DNA from: Hyphomonadaceae bacterium UBA1001
GTDB taxonomy: Bacteria; Pseudomonadota; Alphaproteobacteria; Caulobacterales; Aquidulcibacteraceae
Assembly (NCBI GenBank): GCA_002291875.1
Contig: DBAV01000019.1
Span: 1-13,393, forward strand
Direction of reading: 5' to 3'
DNA: 13,393 nt
A model generated the notes under the pieces. The model had not been told where the DNA came from. It was given only the letters and a program-made list of their open reading frames with translations, and did not search any database. This document shows, piece after piece, positions 1-7,417 of the stretch (its first letter is position 1; each line of letters opens with the position of its first letter). Position numbers and translations under genes: made by a program.

Positions 1-2773
1 CGTCCACCCCGCGCCAGGCCAGCCGCACGGTGCCGTCCCGCCGCGACCAGGCGCCGTGGCGCACCGCATTGGTGGCCAGTTCATGCAGCACCAGCACCAC
101 CGACTGCACCGCATCGGGCTTGAGGGTCAGGTCAGGCCCCTCGATCACCAGACGCCCCCCGCGCGAGACCGCCGACACCGTCTCCTCGGCGGCGCGGCGC
201 AGGGCGCAGCCTTCCCAGCGGGCGTCCGACAGCAGCGTCTGCGCGCGCGCCATGGCGGCAATGCGCTGGCTGACGGCCTCGACGAGGTCTTCCTGGGTCG
301 GGGCGCGGCTCATGCGCACGATCGACTGGCAGATCGCCAGGGCATTCTTGGCGCGGTGGTCGACCTCGCGCGCCAGCAAGGCGCGCGCCTCTTCGGTCTG
401 GCGCAGCTGGGTGATGTCGGTGCTGGTGCCGAACCACAGCCGGACCGTACCGTCCTCGTGGCGGATCGGGTGCGCCCGCGACAGGAACCAGCGCCAGCCA
501 CCATCGGCCGACCGCAGGCGGATGGTGTCTTCCCAGAAGGTGCCCTCGGCGACCCGCGCCCGATACCCCTCGAGCGCGTCGTCGGCGTCGGCGGGGTGCA
601 GCACGGAGCGCCAGCCCCAGCCCACGGCCTGTTCGTGCGGCACACCGGTATAGTCGTGCCAGCGCTGGTTGAACCAGCGGATGGCCCCGTCCGTGTCGGC
701 GGTCCACACCAGCTGGTCGATATTGTCGGCCAGCATGCGAAAGCGCGCGTCGCTGTCGGCCAGGTTCCGCTCGGTTTCGAGGCGCTGGGTCAGCTCTTCG
801 GCAACCACGGTCACCCCGATGATCGCGCCATCGGCCGCACGCAAGGGCGACCAGCTCTCGCGCCAGTGGCGCACGCGGCCCGAACCGTCCGGCATCGTCC
901 CGGTCACGCCCTGGCGTTCGATGACCTCGCCGGTCTCCAGCACACGCTGGGCGGCGGCTATCGCCTCGGCGTGCACGGTCGGCACGATGTCCTGGATGGT
1001 GCGGCCGATATGGCCCTGGGCCGGCACCCCGTTGAAGGCCGCCATGCGCTCGTTGACGCGGACATAGCGCAGCTCTGCATCCAGCACGCACAGGCCGACC
1101 GGCGCGGAATTGTAGATCGCCTCCAGCTCGGCGAACTGCTTGTGCAGGGCGGCCTGGGACTCGCGCAGCGACAGCTCGAGGCGCCGCCGATCATCGATGT
1201 CGGTGGCGGTGGCGATCCATTTCGAGGTGTCCCCGGCGCTGAAGGCCACCAGCCGCACCAGATGCCACACCCACGCCCCCTCGGCCGAGCGCAGGCGGAA
1301 CTCGCCTTCGAGCGACAGGTCCTCGCTGCGCGCGCGGGCCCAGCGATCCTGGACCAGGGCCAGTTCGTCGGGATGCACGAGGTCCAGCCACGAACCGGCG
1401 GGCAGGCTGCCCGTTGCCACCCCGGCAAAACGCGCAAAGCCGTCATTCGCGAATGACACCGCACCGCTGTCGTCAAACACCCACATCAGGCCCGGCACGG
1501 CCTCGGCGGTGGCCCGCAATTCGGCTGCCGCCATCATCACGGCCTGTTCGCGCGCGCGGCGGTCCGAGATGTCCTTGGCGAACACCGCCAGTCCGTCATC
1601 GGACGGGAATGCGCGCACCTCGAGGCAGTGCTCGATCCCCTGATCCTCGTGCCAGAACTCGAAGGTCACCGGGCGGCGGTGTTCCATCGCCTCACGCAGC
1701 GAACGCTCGGCCGCGCCGCCCAGGATCTGCGGCCACAGCTCCCAGCAGGACCGCCCCATGACCATCGCATCCTCGAGACGACCAAGCCGCCGTGCGGCCG
1801 CGTTGATGTCGATGATGCGAAAGTCGCGGTCGAACACGATCAGCGCCTCGTCCATGCGCTCGACCAGGTCCAGCGCGCGCTTTTCGGCCCGCGCGCGCGC
1901 GGTCACGTCAAAGCCCTGGATGAAGATGCCGTCGACGGTGCCATCGGGTGCGCGCGTCGGCTGCACCACCAGATCCACGCGCCTGGGGGCCGTATTCGGC
2001 CCGTCATGCGCATGAAGGGGATGGTCGGTCCGCCCGAAGGTCGAACCCGACCGGAAGACCGATGTCAGCAGCTCGAGAAGGCCCGCGCCCGGTTCGTCCG
2101 GAACGCATTCGCCAAACGCTTGCCCGATCTTCGCCCGTCCTCCCACCAGGTCCTGGAAGGCGCGATTGGCATAGCGGAAGCGGTGGTCCGGCCCGTTCAG
2201 AAACGCCACGAAGCCGGGTGACTGATCGAACACCGTCTGGAACCGCGCGAGGGCCGCCTCGCGGCTCTGGACGCCGCGCACCTGGGCGGTGGTCTCGTGA
2301 CAGAAGCACACCACCCCGCCAATCCCGCCTTCGGCATCCGGGTCGTGGATGGGTGAATAGCTGTAGGTCCAATAGACATCCTCGCGCGCACCATTGCGCA
2401 CGATGGGGACCAGCTGGTTCTCGTGGAACAGGGGCGGGCGGCCGTCCTGGCAGGCCTGGATTTGGGGGAAGATGACGTCGTCCCAGATCTCCGCCCACCA
2501 GTCGCGGCCGGGCTGGCCCAGCATGGCCGGGTGCTTTTCCGGCCCGATCGAGGCGCGATAGGCATCATTGTAGAGACAGACGTGCTGGGGTCCCCAGAAC
2601 ACGAACATCGGGTGGGGCGAATTCAGCGCCATCCGCACCATCAGTTTCAGGCTGGCGCTCCAGCCCGCGGGCGCGCCGAGCGGCGAGGCGCTCCAGTCGT
2701 GATGGCGCAACAAAGCGCCCATCTCTCCTCCGCCCTGGAGGAAATCGGGTTCCCTTGCCGGACTGGCGATCAT
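1..2773 (-). CDS. Multi-PAS HWE-family sensor histidine kinase (3' end cut by window edge)
   Basis: The frame is open for 924 codons and runs off the left edge, so the protein exceeds 924 residues. The N-terminus carries the GGGEMG...HDW...PLG signature usual in PAS-rich HWE kinases, which supports this ATG over the in-frame ATG at 2722 that follows GGAGGAG; AGGA also precedes the chosen start. I see about six PAS/PAC units (roughly residues 45-165, 175-292, 303-405, 418-530, 548-668, 675-790). The H-box EVDHRAKNAL follows, with His806 as the likely phospho-acceptor, then the N-box HELATNAVRH with Asn902. The rest of the ATPase domain, including any WxE motif, lies outside the window. No membrane segment or signal peptide is visible, so it is probably a cytoplasmic sensor. 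HWE/HisKA_2 kinases commonly phosphorylate PhyR or other single-domain regulators, so it is a candidate input to the PhyR encoded in this window; that link is inference. Its signal is unknown. Confidence 0.93.
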   Translation of the reverse strand, partial: MIASPAREPDFLQGGGEMGALLRHHDWSASPLGAPAGWSASLKLMVRMALNSPHPMFVFWGPQHVCLYNDAYRASIGPEKHPAMLGQPGRDWWAEIWDDVIFPQIQACQDGRPPLFHENQLVPIVRNGAREDVYWTYSYSPIHDPDAEGGIGGVVCFCHETTAQVRGVQSREAALARFQTVFDQSPGFVAFLNGPDHRFRYANRAFQDLVGGRAKIGQAFGECVPDEPGAGLLELLTSVFRSGSTFGRTDHPLHAHDGPNTAPRRVDLVVQPTRAPDGTVDGIFIQGFDVTARARAEKRALDLVERMDEALIVFDRDFRIIDINAAARRLGRLEDAMVMGRSCWELWPQILGGAAERSLREAMEHRRPVTFEFWHEDQGIEHCLEVRAFPSDDGLAVFAKDISDRRAREQAVMMAAAELRATAEAVPGLMWVFDDSGAVSFANDGFARFAGVATGSLPAGSWLDLVHPDELALVQDRWARARSEDLSLEGEFRLRSAEGAWVWHLVRLVAFSAGDTSKWIATATDIDDRRRLELSLRESQAALHKQFAELEAIYNSAPVGLCVLDAELRYVRVNERMAAFNGVPAQGHIGRTIQDIVPTVHAEAIAAAQRVLETGEVIERQGVTGTMPDGSGRVRHWRESWSPLRAADGAIIGVTVVAEELTQRLETERNLADSDARFRMLADNIDQLVWTADTDGAIRWFNQRWHDYTGVPHEQAVGWGWRSVLHPADADDALEGYRARVAEGTFWEDTIRLRSADGGWRWFLSRAHPIRHEDGTVRLWFGTSTDITQLRQTEEARALLAREVDHRAKNALAICQSIVRMSRAPTQEDLVEAVSQRIAAMARAQTLLSDARWEGCALRRAAEETVSAVSRGGRLVIEGPDLTLKPDAVQSVVLVLHELATNAVRHGAWSRRDGTVRLAWRGVD

Positions 2774-2937
2774 GTGCGTCCTGCGCCCCGTAATGCGCTC
2801 CGTATCGCGCGCCATGTCGCGAGCCCGCGGACCATACCGCAATGGGCGCGGACCTGCACCGCCGACCCAGGCAGGGAACCTATCCCGCCCGATCCGGCGT
2901 GCAGCCCAGCACCCCTCCCGCCTGATTTAGACAGCCA

Positions 2938-2963
2938 AACTGCGCGCGCCGGATGCCGGTTCC
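2938..2963 (-). promoter_or_regulatory. Possible EcfG-type promoter for the PAS kinase
   Basis: On the minus strand GGAAC (2963-2959) is followed after 17 bases by AGTT (2941-2938), one mismatch from the CGTT consensus. The implied leader to the kinase ATG is about 155 bases, longer than for the other sites here, so this is the weakest of the one-mismatch candidates. Confidence 0.3.
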
Positions 2964-3006
2964 CCGGCGATTGCAGTTGCAGCGCAGTGCGCAGTGCGCA
3001 TGGCAA

Positions 3007-3030
3007 GGGGCGGACATTGCTGTCCGCCCC
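3007..3030 (-). terminator. Hairpin downstream of the BON gene, possible terminator
   Basis: GGGGCGGACA and TGTCCGCCCC form a perfect 10-bp stem around a TTGC loop, starting about 53 bases after the BON stop codon on the minus strand. The tract after the stem (CTTGCC) is a poor T-run, so intrinsic termination is plausible but not clear. Confidence 0.5.
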
Positions 3031-3082
3031 CGCATGGTTCGATGGACGGGGCAGGGCCCCGCCCCGACTTCGCGAGCCGACT

Positions 3083-4648
3083 TCAGGACTTGCGCTTCGA
3101 GCCGCTGGTCTCGGAGGTGCCGCCCGTCTCGTCATTGCCGCCCGCGGTGGTGGTGCTGCCGCCCTGGGCCGAGCCGCCATTCTGGGCATTGGATTGCCCG
3201 CCAGACTGGCCGGTGCCCTGGTTGCCCGATTGGGCGGTGGTGGTGCTGCCGCCCTGAGCGCCGGTCCTGCCGGCCGAGGTGCTGCCCGACTGGCCCGACT
3301 GTCCGGACTGGCTCGACTGCGCGCCGCCGCGGGCAGAGCTGCCGGACTGGGACGACTGGGTGGATTGACCGGTCTGGCCGGACTGGGACGCCGCGCCAAC
3401 GCGGATGTTGTTCTGGATGTGCTTCACACCCATCACCGCCTCGATGCAGTCCTCGGCCCGGCGACGATCCTTGCGGTCTTCCACCGTTCCCGACAGCGTG
3501 ACCTCGCCATTGGACACCTCGACCTCGATCTCGCTGGCGTCCAGTTCGTCATCATGGGCCAGCTTGTCGTGGATCTCTTCCTTGAGCCGCTCGTCCGAGC
3601 GCATATAGCCCTTGGGGCCGCGGCCGAAATGGCGTCCGCGCTGCTGCTGCTGAGCGCCCATCATGCCGGCCTGTGAGCCCTGCCCGCCCTGCTGCTGGCC
3701 CCACGAGGAATGCTGGCCAAAGCCTTCCTGCATGGCGCCCTGGCCATACTGGGTCGAACCGGCGATGCCTTCGATGCCGCGCTGCTGGCCGCCCTGGCTG
3801 TCACCCTGGCCCGAGCGCTGACCATATTGCTGGTCATAGGTCTGGCCCGACTGGCGGCCGCTGTCGCCCGAGCGGCCATAGCCAGACTGCCCCGACTGGC
3901 CGCCATAACCCGAGCCCTGGCCGCCCTGACGCGCGAAGCGGTCGTCGGACTGGCCATAGCCGCCAAAGCTGCCGCCACTGCCGCCCTGAAACCGATCCGA
4001 GCCGCGCTGGTCATCGCTGTCCTGACCATAGCTGCGCTGGCCCTGACGGCCATAACCCTGGCCGTCGCTCTCGTAATCGCGCGAGAAGTCCTGCGGGCCC
4101 TGGCGGGTGCGGCCCGAGGCATATTGCTGGTCATAGTCCAGCGCACGGCGCTGGGACTGGCCGCCGCCGCGTCCGTACCGGTCCTCGTCCTGCTGGTCGC
4201 CCGAGCCATAACGGCCCGACTGGCTGTCGCGATAGCCATACTGGCCCCCGCGCCCGCTGGCGGCGTAACGGTCGTCGTCCTCGTCGCGGGTGCGCGAGCG
4301 GCCCGAAGCGCCCGTCGCGCGCTCCATCCCGCCCTCATTTCCCTGCGCGTAGGAACGGTACGAGCCGTATCCGCGACCTTCCTCGCCCGACGAGCGCACC
4401 TCGTTGTAGCGGGGGAAGGATTCGCGTTCGCGCCGGCCGGACGAGGCGCTGGTGTTGCCCTCGAAATACTGTTCGGTGCGGTCGTCGCTGTCGTCTTCCT
4501 GCCCGCGCGAGGACATGCCGCCGCGCTGGCGGCTGGACTGGCGGAAGTCGTCGTCATGCTGGTCGCGGCTGCTGCGCTCGGAGCCTTTCCGCCCGCTGCT
4601 GCCATTGCGGCCATAGCTGCCGCGCTCGGATTCGTGGTCGCGATTCAT
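3083..4648 (-). CDS. BON-domain protein with long Gly/Gln/Ser/Tyr/Arg low-complexity regions
   Basis: The protein has 521 residues. The ATG at 4648 is chosen because GGAG lies 7 bases upstream and a perfect EcfG-type promoter ends about 40 bases upstream; the frame extends to 4795 but would swallow that promoter. Residues 1-340 are low complexity: an Arg/Ser/Asp-rich start, then Gly/Gln/Ser with regularly spaced Tyr and Arg (YGQ, SGQ, GRxGG), resembling prion-like or RGG regions. One BON domain follows (about 352-417), introduced by GRGPKGYMRSDERLKEEI and containing NGEVTLSGTV; these are typical of proteobacterial BON proteins. The tail (418-516) is Ser/Gly/Gln/Thr-rich and ends in KRKS. BON domains usually bind membranes or other envelope partners, but no signal peptide or membrane helix is seen, so location is uncertain. 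Function is unknown beyond probable stress induction. The repetitive coding sequence creates long spurious open frames on the opposite strand. Confidence 0.9.
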   Translation of the reverse strand: MNRDHESERGSYGRNGSSGRKGSERSSRDQHDDDFRQSSRQRGGMSSRGQEDDSDDRTEQYFEGNTSASSGRRERESFPRYNEVRSSGEEGRGYGSYRSYAQGNEGGMERATGASGRSRTRDEDDDRYAASGRGGQYGYRDSQSGRYGSGDQQDEDRYGRGGGQSQRRALDYDQQYASGRTRQGPQDFSRDYESDGQGYGRQGQRSYGQDSDDQRGSDRFQGGSGGSFGGYGQSDDRFARQGGQGSGYGGQSGQSGYGRSGDSGRQSGQTYDQQYGQRSGQGDSQGGQQRGIEGIAGSTQYGQGAMQEGFGQHSSWGQQQGGQGSQAGMMGAQQQQRGRHFGRGPKGYMRSDERLKEEIHDKLAHDDELDASEIEVEVSNGEVTLSGTVEDRKDRRRAEDCIEAVMGVKHIQNNIRVGAASQSGQTGQSTQSSQSGSSARGGAQSSQSGQSGQSGSTSAGRTGAQGGSTTTAQSGNQGTGQSGGQSNAQNGGSAQGGSTTTAGGNDETGGTSETSGSKRKS

Positions 4649-4687
4649 CCCTGGTCTCCGATTGTGTGATTCGACGCCCCGCTGGCC

Positions 4688-4712
4688 AACGCCCGCGCTG
4701 GGGGCCGGTTCC
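4688..4712 (-). promoter_or_regulatory. EcfG-type (GSR) promoter for the BON gene
   Basis: On the minus strand GGAAC (4712-4708) is followed by exactly 16 bases and CGTT (4691-4688), a perfect match to the alphaproteobacterial EcfG consensus. Transcription would start near 4681, leaving a leader of about 33 bases before the ATG at 4648. The site lies in the 76-base gap after the AI-2E permease gene, so the BON gene has its own stress promoter. Confidence 0.85.
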
Positions 4713-4724
4713 GCAAGGGGCAGG

Positions 4725-5831
4725 CTATTTTCGGCCAAACGGAACAAGGCCCGCCAGAAGTCTGCGGGCTGGCGCCTCGCGGGCGGGCGGTTCAAGCTGG
4801 CCGTCCAGCGACAGCAGACGGGCCAGCCAGCGCGAGCGGGGGAATTCGGCGCAGATGGCCATGGCCGTGACCGTCAGCGGGGTCGAAAGCACCGCCCCCA
4901 CAGGCCCCAGCAGGATCCCCCACACCGCCAGCGACAACAGGACCACGATCGGATCGACATTCATGTCCCGGCCGGCCATCCGCGGCAGCACGATGTTGCC
5001 GATGACGAACTGGACCGTGCTGAGCGCGGCGAGCAGCAGCAGCACACCGGTCACGTCCATGCCCTCGGCCAGCGCGAACGCCACCGGCAGCAGTACGCCC
5101 ACAATCCCGCCGATGATGGGGACATAGCTGGTGGCAAAGATCGCAAACGCCCAGAACAGGGCCATCTCGACGCCGAACAGCCACAGGATCAGCCCCGACA
5201 GGACCGCGATGGCGCCCCCGGTCAGGGTCTGGATCCAGACGAAGGTCTCGACATTGTGGCGGATGCTCTGGATCACGCGCTCGGTCTCGCCGACCGCGCC
5301 ATTGTCGGCGGAGAGGATGCGGGTCTTGCGGGCAATCGACTTGTGCGAAGCCAGGATGAAGCCGACATAGATCACCACGAACACCGACGCCGACGCCAGC
5401 GACTGCAGCGACGCCAGCACCATCTGTCCGGCGCCCGAGGCCGCCGGCACGAGGTCGGACAGGGCGGGGGGCTTTTGCATCCCGATGTCGGCATAGAACT
5501 GGCTCAGCACGGCGTCGAACCGCTCGCGATAGGCGGGTGCGTCCTGCAGCATGGCGACCAGCGTGCTGATGATGATCCAGGCGCTGGCGCCGAACAGCGA
5601 CAGGATCACGATGGCCGAAAGGGTCTGGGTGCCGGCCCGACCCAGGGCGGGCCAGAGGTCGCGGATGCGCCGCGCCATCCCGCCGATGATGGTGGCCAGG
5701 AAGACGGCGAACAGCAGCGGCGCAACCACGGTCTGCAGGGCCCAGATGGCCGCGCCGCCCGCAATGACCGCCAGGATGATCGCGCACGCCTCGATGGATT
5801 TCAGGTGCCCTCGCCTGCTGCTGCCGAACAT
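4725..5831 (-). CDS. AI-2E family transporter (PerM-like permease)
   Basis: This 368-residue polytopic inner-membrane protein belongs to the AI-2E transporter family. Hydrophobic segments lie at about 14-34, 36-52, 70-94, 135-162, 200-220, 222-256, 260-285 and 294-325. Family hallmarks are the SYVPIIGGIVGVLLP segment (about 235-249) and the C-terminal DPIVVLLSL...GPVGAVLSTPL region (about 293-319). Some family members export the quorum signal AI-2 or act as Na+/H+ antiporters, but most have no known substrate, so none is assigned. The ATG at 5831 is chosen because the protein then begins just before the first membrane segment. An upstream in-frame ATG at 5918 would overlap the divergent SemiSWEET start. 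The ribosome binding site is weak (GGGG), so the start is uncertain by a few codons. Confidence 0.88.
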   Translation of the reverse strand: MFGSSRRGHLKSIEACAIILAVIAGGAAIWALQTVVAPLLFAVFLATIIGGMARRIRDLWPALGRAGTQTLSAIVILSLFGASAWIIISTLVAMLQDAPAYRERFDAVLSQFYADIGMQKPPALSDLVPAASGAGQMVLASLQSLASASVFVVIYVGFILASHKSIARKTRILSADNGAVGETERVIQSIRHNVETFVWIQTLTGGAIAVLSGLILWLFGVEMALFWAFAIFATSYVPIIGGIVGVLLPVAFALAEGMDVTGVLLLLAALSTVQFVIGNIVLPRMAGRDMNVDPIVVLLSLAVWGILLGPVGAVLSTPLTVTAMAICAEFPRSRWLARLLSLDGQLEPPAREAPARRLLAGLVPFGRK

Positions 5832-5848
5832 TTGCCAACCCCGATGCC

Positions 5849-5869
5849 GGCATGTCGCCGTGACATGCC
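5849..5869. repeat. Inverted repeat in the AI-2E / SemiSWEET divergent region
   Basis: GGCATGTC-N5-GACATGCC is a perfect 8-bp inverted repeat centred between the two divergent transporter genes. Its size and position suit a binding site for a dimeric transcription factor, but no regulator gene lies beside it. A further copy of GGCATGTC spans 5909-5916 over the SemiSWEET start. Confidence 0.5.
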
Positions 5870-5878
5870 CGTCACGCG

Positions 5879-5903
5879 GGAACCGGAGCGGCCGGTTTTG
5901 GTT
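5879..5903 (+). promoter_or_regulatory. Possible EcfG-type promoter for SemiSWEET
   Basis: GGAAC (5879-5883) is followed by 16 bases and GGTT (5900-5903), one mismatch from CGTT. The start site would fall near 5910, almost on the ATG at 5912, so the transcript could be leaderless. That fits the absence of a clear ribosome binding site. A short hairpin (AACCGG-N5-CCGGTT) lies within the spacer. Confidence 0.42.
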
Positions 5904-5911
5904 GCAGCGGC

Positions 5912-6205
5912 ATGTCACAGGAACTGATTGGTCTGATCGGAGGGGCGGCGGCGCTGTGCTCGATGTCGAGCTTTGTGCCGCAGCTGGTGAAGATGGTGCG
6001 CGAGAAGACAGCGGAGGGGGTATCCCTGCGCATGTTCATCGTCACGGTCGTCGGGTTCGCGCTCTGGTCCGTGTACGGCGTGATGATCGGCGCGTGGGCC
6101 GTGATCGCGGCGAATGTGGTGTGCCTGATCCTGGCTGGCGCCATCCTGGTGCTGCGCCTGAAATATGGCGCAGACGCCCCCGCTGCCGCGCCGCACAAGG
6201 GCTGA
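5912..6205 (+). CDS. SemiSWEET sugar transporter
   Basis: This 97-residue protein has three membrane helices (about 4-24, 42-60 and 63-83), the half-size bacterial form of SWEET sugar facilitators, which work as dimers. The PQ motif is at Pro23-Gln24, followed by the family-typical segment KMVREKTAEGVSLRMF. Trp52 and Asn68 fall where known SemiSWEETs have sugar-pocket Trp and Asn residues; I aligned these by eye. The substrate would be a mono- or disaccharide moving down its gradient through the inner membrane. The ATG lacks a good ribosome binding site. The gene is divergent from the AI-2E permease and ends before a strong bidirectional terminator, so it appears monocistronic. A sugar carrier controlled by stress could serve compatible-solute handling, but that is speculation. 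Confidence 0.93.
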   Translation: MSQELIGLIGGAAALCSMSSFVPQLVKMVREKTAEGVSLRMFIVTVVGFALWSVYGVMIGAWAVIAANVVCLILAGAILVLRLKYGADAPAAAPHKG

Positions 6206-6256
6206 GGTCGCCGGTTGCCGGCCGCCTGACCCCGCAACTCCACACCCAAAAAAACA

Positions 6257-6288
6257 GGCGCCGCGGCATGAACCGCGGCGCCCTTTTT
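6257..6288. terminator. Bidirectional intrinsic terminator between SemiSWEET and the EipA operon
   Basis: GGCGCCGCGG-CATGAA-CCGCGGCGCC is a perfect 10-bp stem followed on the plus strand by CTTTTT. On its other side a run of seven A bases (6248-6254) gives a T-run on the minus strand. It serves the convergent genes on both sides. Confidence 0.9.
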
Positions 6289-6307
6289 CATCTGCCAGCC
6301 AAAGCCA

Positions 6308-6895
6308 TCAGGTGGTGGCGTCGAAACGGCTCCACCCGGTGTCGCGATAGCCCTGGCCGACGGTCGACAGATCGCGCGCCTGGGTGCGGTCGAGGATCGA
6401 GCGGACTTCGGCCACGCGATCGTCCGGCACGCGGACGCTGAGCAGCGCAGAGCCGCGCTTGACCGCCTCGGAGGCGACGTGCGCATCTTCCTCGCTGACG
6501 CCCGCCGACGTCAGGGCGCCGATCAGCCCGCCAGCCGCACCGCCGGCCGCCGCACCCGCGACAGCCCCCGTCGCGGTCGCCGCCAGCCAGCCCGCCGCCA
6601 CCACGGGTCCCAGCGCCGGGATCGCCAGCATGCCCAGGCCCGCCAGCAGGCCTGCACCGCCGCCGATCACCCCGCCCGTCAGCGCACCCTGTTTGGCGCC
6701 GTCGGCGGCTTCGCTTGCGGTGTGGCGGTTGTCGGTGTTGCGGCCCATGGGCTGATAGCCCGGCTTGTACCAGTCGCCCTTGTTGGCGGCCAGAAAGCTG
6801 ATGTCGTCGCGCGGAATGCCGATGCGCTCGAGTTCTTCGGCCGCATGCAGCGCATCGTCACGGTCGTCGAACACGCGCAGGATCGTCTGGGTCAT
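6308..6895 (-). CDS. Glycine-zipper general stress protein (GSP-17M/YflT-like)
   Basis: This 195-residue protein starts at the ATG at 6895, with GGGAG 7 bases upstream. Residues 1-45 resemble the general stress protein 17M (YflT) domain: TILRVFDDRDDALHAAEELE, then a short loop and ISFLAANKGDW. Residues 65-133 are an Ala/Gly-rich double hydrophobic stretch with many GxxxG spacings (GGVIGGGAGLLAGLG and GAVAGAAAGGAAGGLIG), a glycine-zipper hairpin likely to insert in or associate with a membrane. The C-terminus (134-170) resembles the second half of such proteins (VSEEDAHVASEAVKRGSALLSVRVPDDR). It is the last gene of the EipA operon, 28 bases after the small lipoprotein gene and just before a strong terminator. 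Relatives are often stress-induced, but no biochemical role is established. Confidence 0.87.
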   Translation of the reverse strand: MTQTILRVFDDRDDALHAAEELERIGIPRDDISFLAANKGDWYKPGYQPMGRNTDNRHTASEAADGAKQGALTGGVIGGGAGLLAGLGMLAIPALGPVVAAGWLAATATGAVAGAAAGGAAGGLIGALTSAGVSEEDAHVASEAVKRGSALLSVRVPDDRVAEVRSILDRTQARDLSTVGQGYRDTGWSRFDATT

Positions 6896-6923
6896 TCCTA
6901 GTCTCCCTTTTCCGGACTGTGGT

Positions 6924-7388
6924 TCACTGACGCGGGGGGGTGGTCTGGTTCTGGGTGTCAGAACCCTTCGGCGCGGCGTTGCCACCCGTCCCCATATTGC
7001 CCGGAGCCGTGCCTGTGGCACCGCCCGGTCCGCTACCGGTCGCCCCGGTCCCGGTTCCCGACATCGATCCGGCACCCGAAGTGCGCACGATGTTTCCCTG
7101 ATAGTCGATCAGCACATTGTAGGTGTCAGGGCCCATGCTGGCGGTGCCCTGCCAGCCGCCATCGGCGGTCCTGGTCAGTGCCGAGGGATTGGTGTAGCCG
7201 CGCGACATCAGGTGTTCGCGGGCCTGTTCCTCGGTGAACGAGCTGGCGCCGGCGGCCGGCGCCTCGGCCTGGCGCTCGGCCACCGCCTCGTCGGTCGCCA
7301 CGGCCGGATTGTTGGTTTCGGCTGCAGGATTGCAGGCCGCCAGTGTCATCGCGGCCGGAACCGCGAACAGGATCATGGTACGGAGCAT
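6924..7388 (-). CDS. Small PepSY-like lipoprotein
   Basis: This 154-residue protein has a good ribosome binding site (AAGGAGG, 8 bases before the ATG). It begins with a short signal peptide ending in the lipobox LAAC, so Cys19 should be lipidated. After a linker (20-48), residues 49-100 resemble a PepSY-type fold: FTEEQAREHLMSRGY, then DGGWQGTASM and YNVLIDYQGNIV. The remainder (101-154) is a Gly/Thr/Ser/Pro/Asn-rich disordered tail. It is the middle gene of the EipA operon, 29 bases from eipA and 28 from the glycine-zipper gene, so it probably works at the envelope with them. The PepSY assignment is by pattern only and no ligand is known. Confidence 0.85.
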   Translation of the reverse strand: MLRTMILFAVPAAMTLAACNPAAETNNPAVATDEAVAERQAEAPAAGASSFTEEQAREHLMSRGYTNPSALTRTADGGWQGTASMGPDTYNVLIDYQGNIVRTSGAGSMSGTGTGATGSGPGGATGTAPGNMGTGGNAAPKGSDTQNQTTPPRQ

Positions 7389-7417
7389 GGGTGTTTCCTC
7401 CTTGCAGAAACGGCGGA

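Larger units (their letters stand above)
2774..3082. other. Intergenic region between the BON gene and the PAS kinase
   Basis: This 309-base gap holds a 10-bp perfect hairpin (3007-3030) and the weak promoter candidate at 2938-2963. There is also a short direct repetition of GCGCAGT around 2984-3000. I see no convincing small gene: open frames across it lack a ribosome binding site and a recognisable product. Confidence 0.6.

Noticed and set aside
56..1456. Plus-strand frame of about 466 codons opposite the PAS kinase
   Set aside because: The minus-strand frame encodes continuous PAS domains and an H-box. The plus-strand product has no recognisable domain and is a shadow.
2875..2900. A plus-strand GGAAC as a possible EcfG promoter
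   Set aside because: No CGTT-like element occurs at 16-17 bases, and no plus-strand gene lies downstream.
3673..5127. Long plus-strand open frames opposite the BON gene and the AI-2E gene
   Set aside because: They result from GC-rich, low-complexity sequence on the other strand. The translations are Arg/Pro/Ala-rich without domains, and the minus-strand products have clear BON and AI-2E signatures.
4662..5927. Plus-strand frame rich in His/Gln/Asp opposite the AI-2E permease
   Set aside because: Composition is typical of an antisense shadow of a hydrophobic membrane protein, and no ribosome binding site is present.
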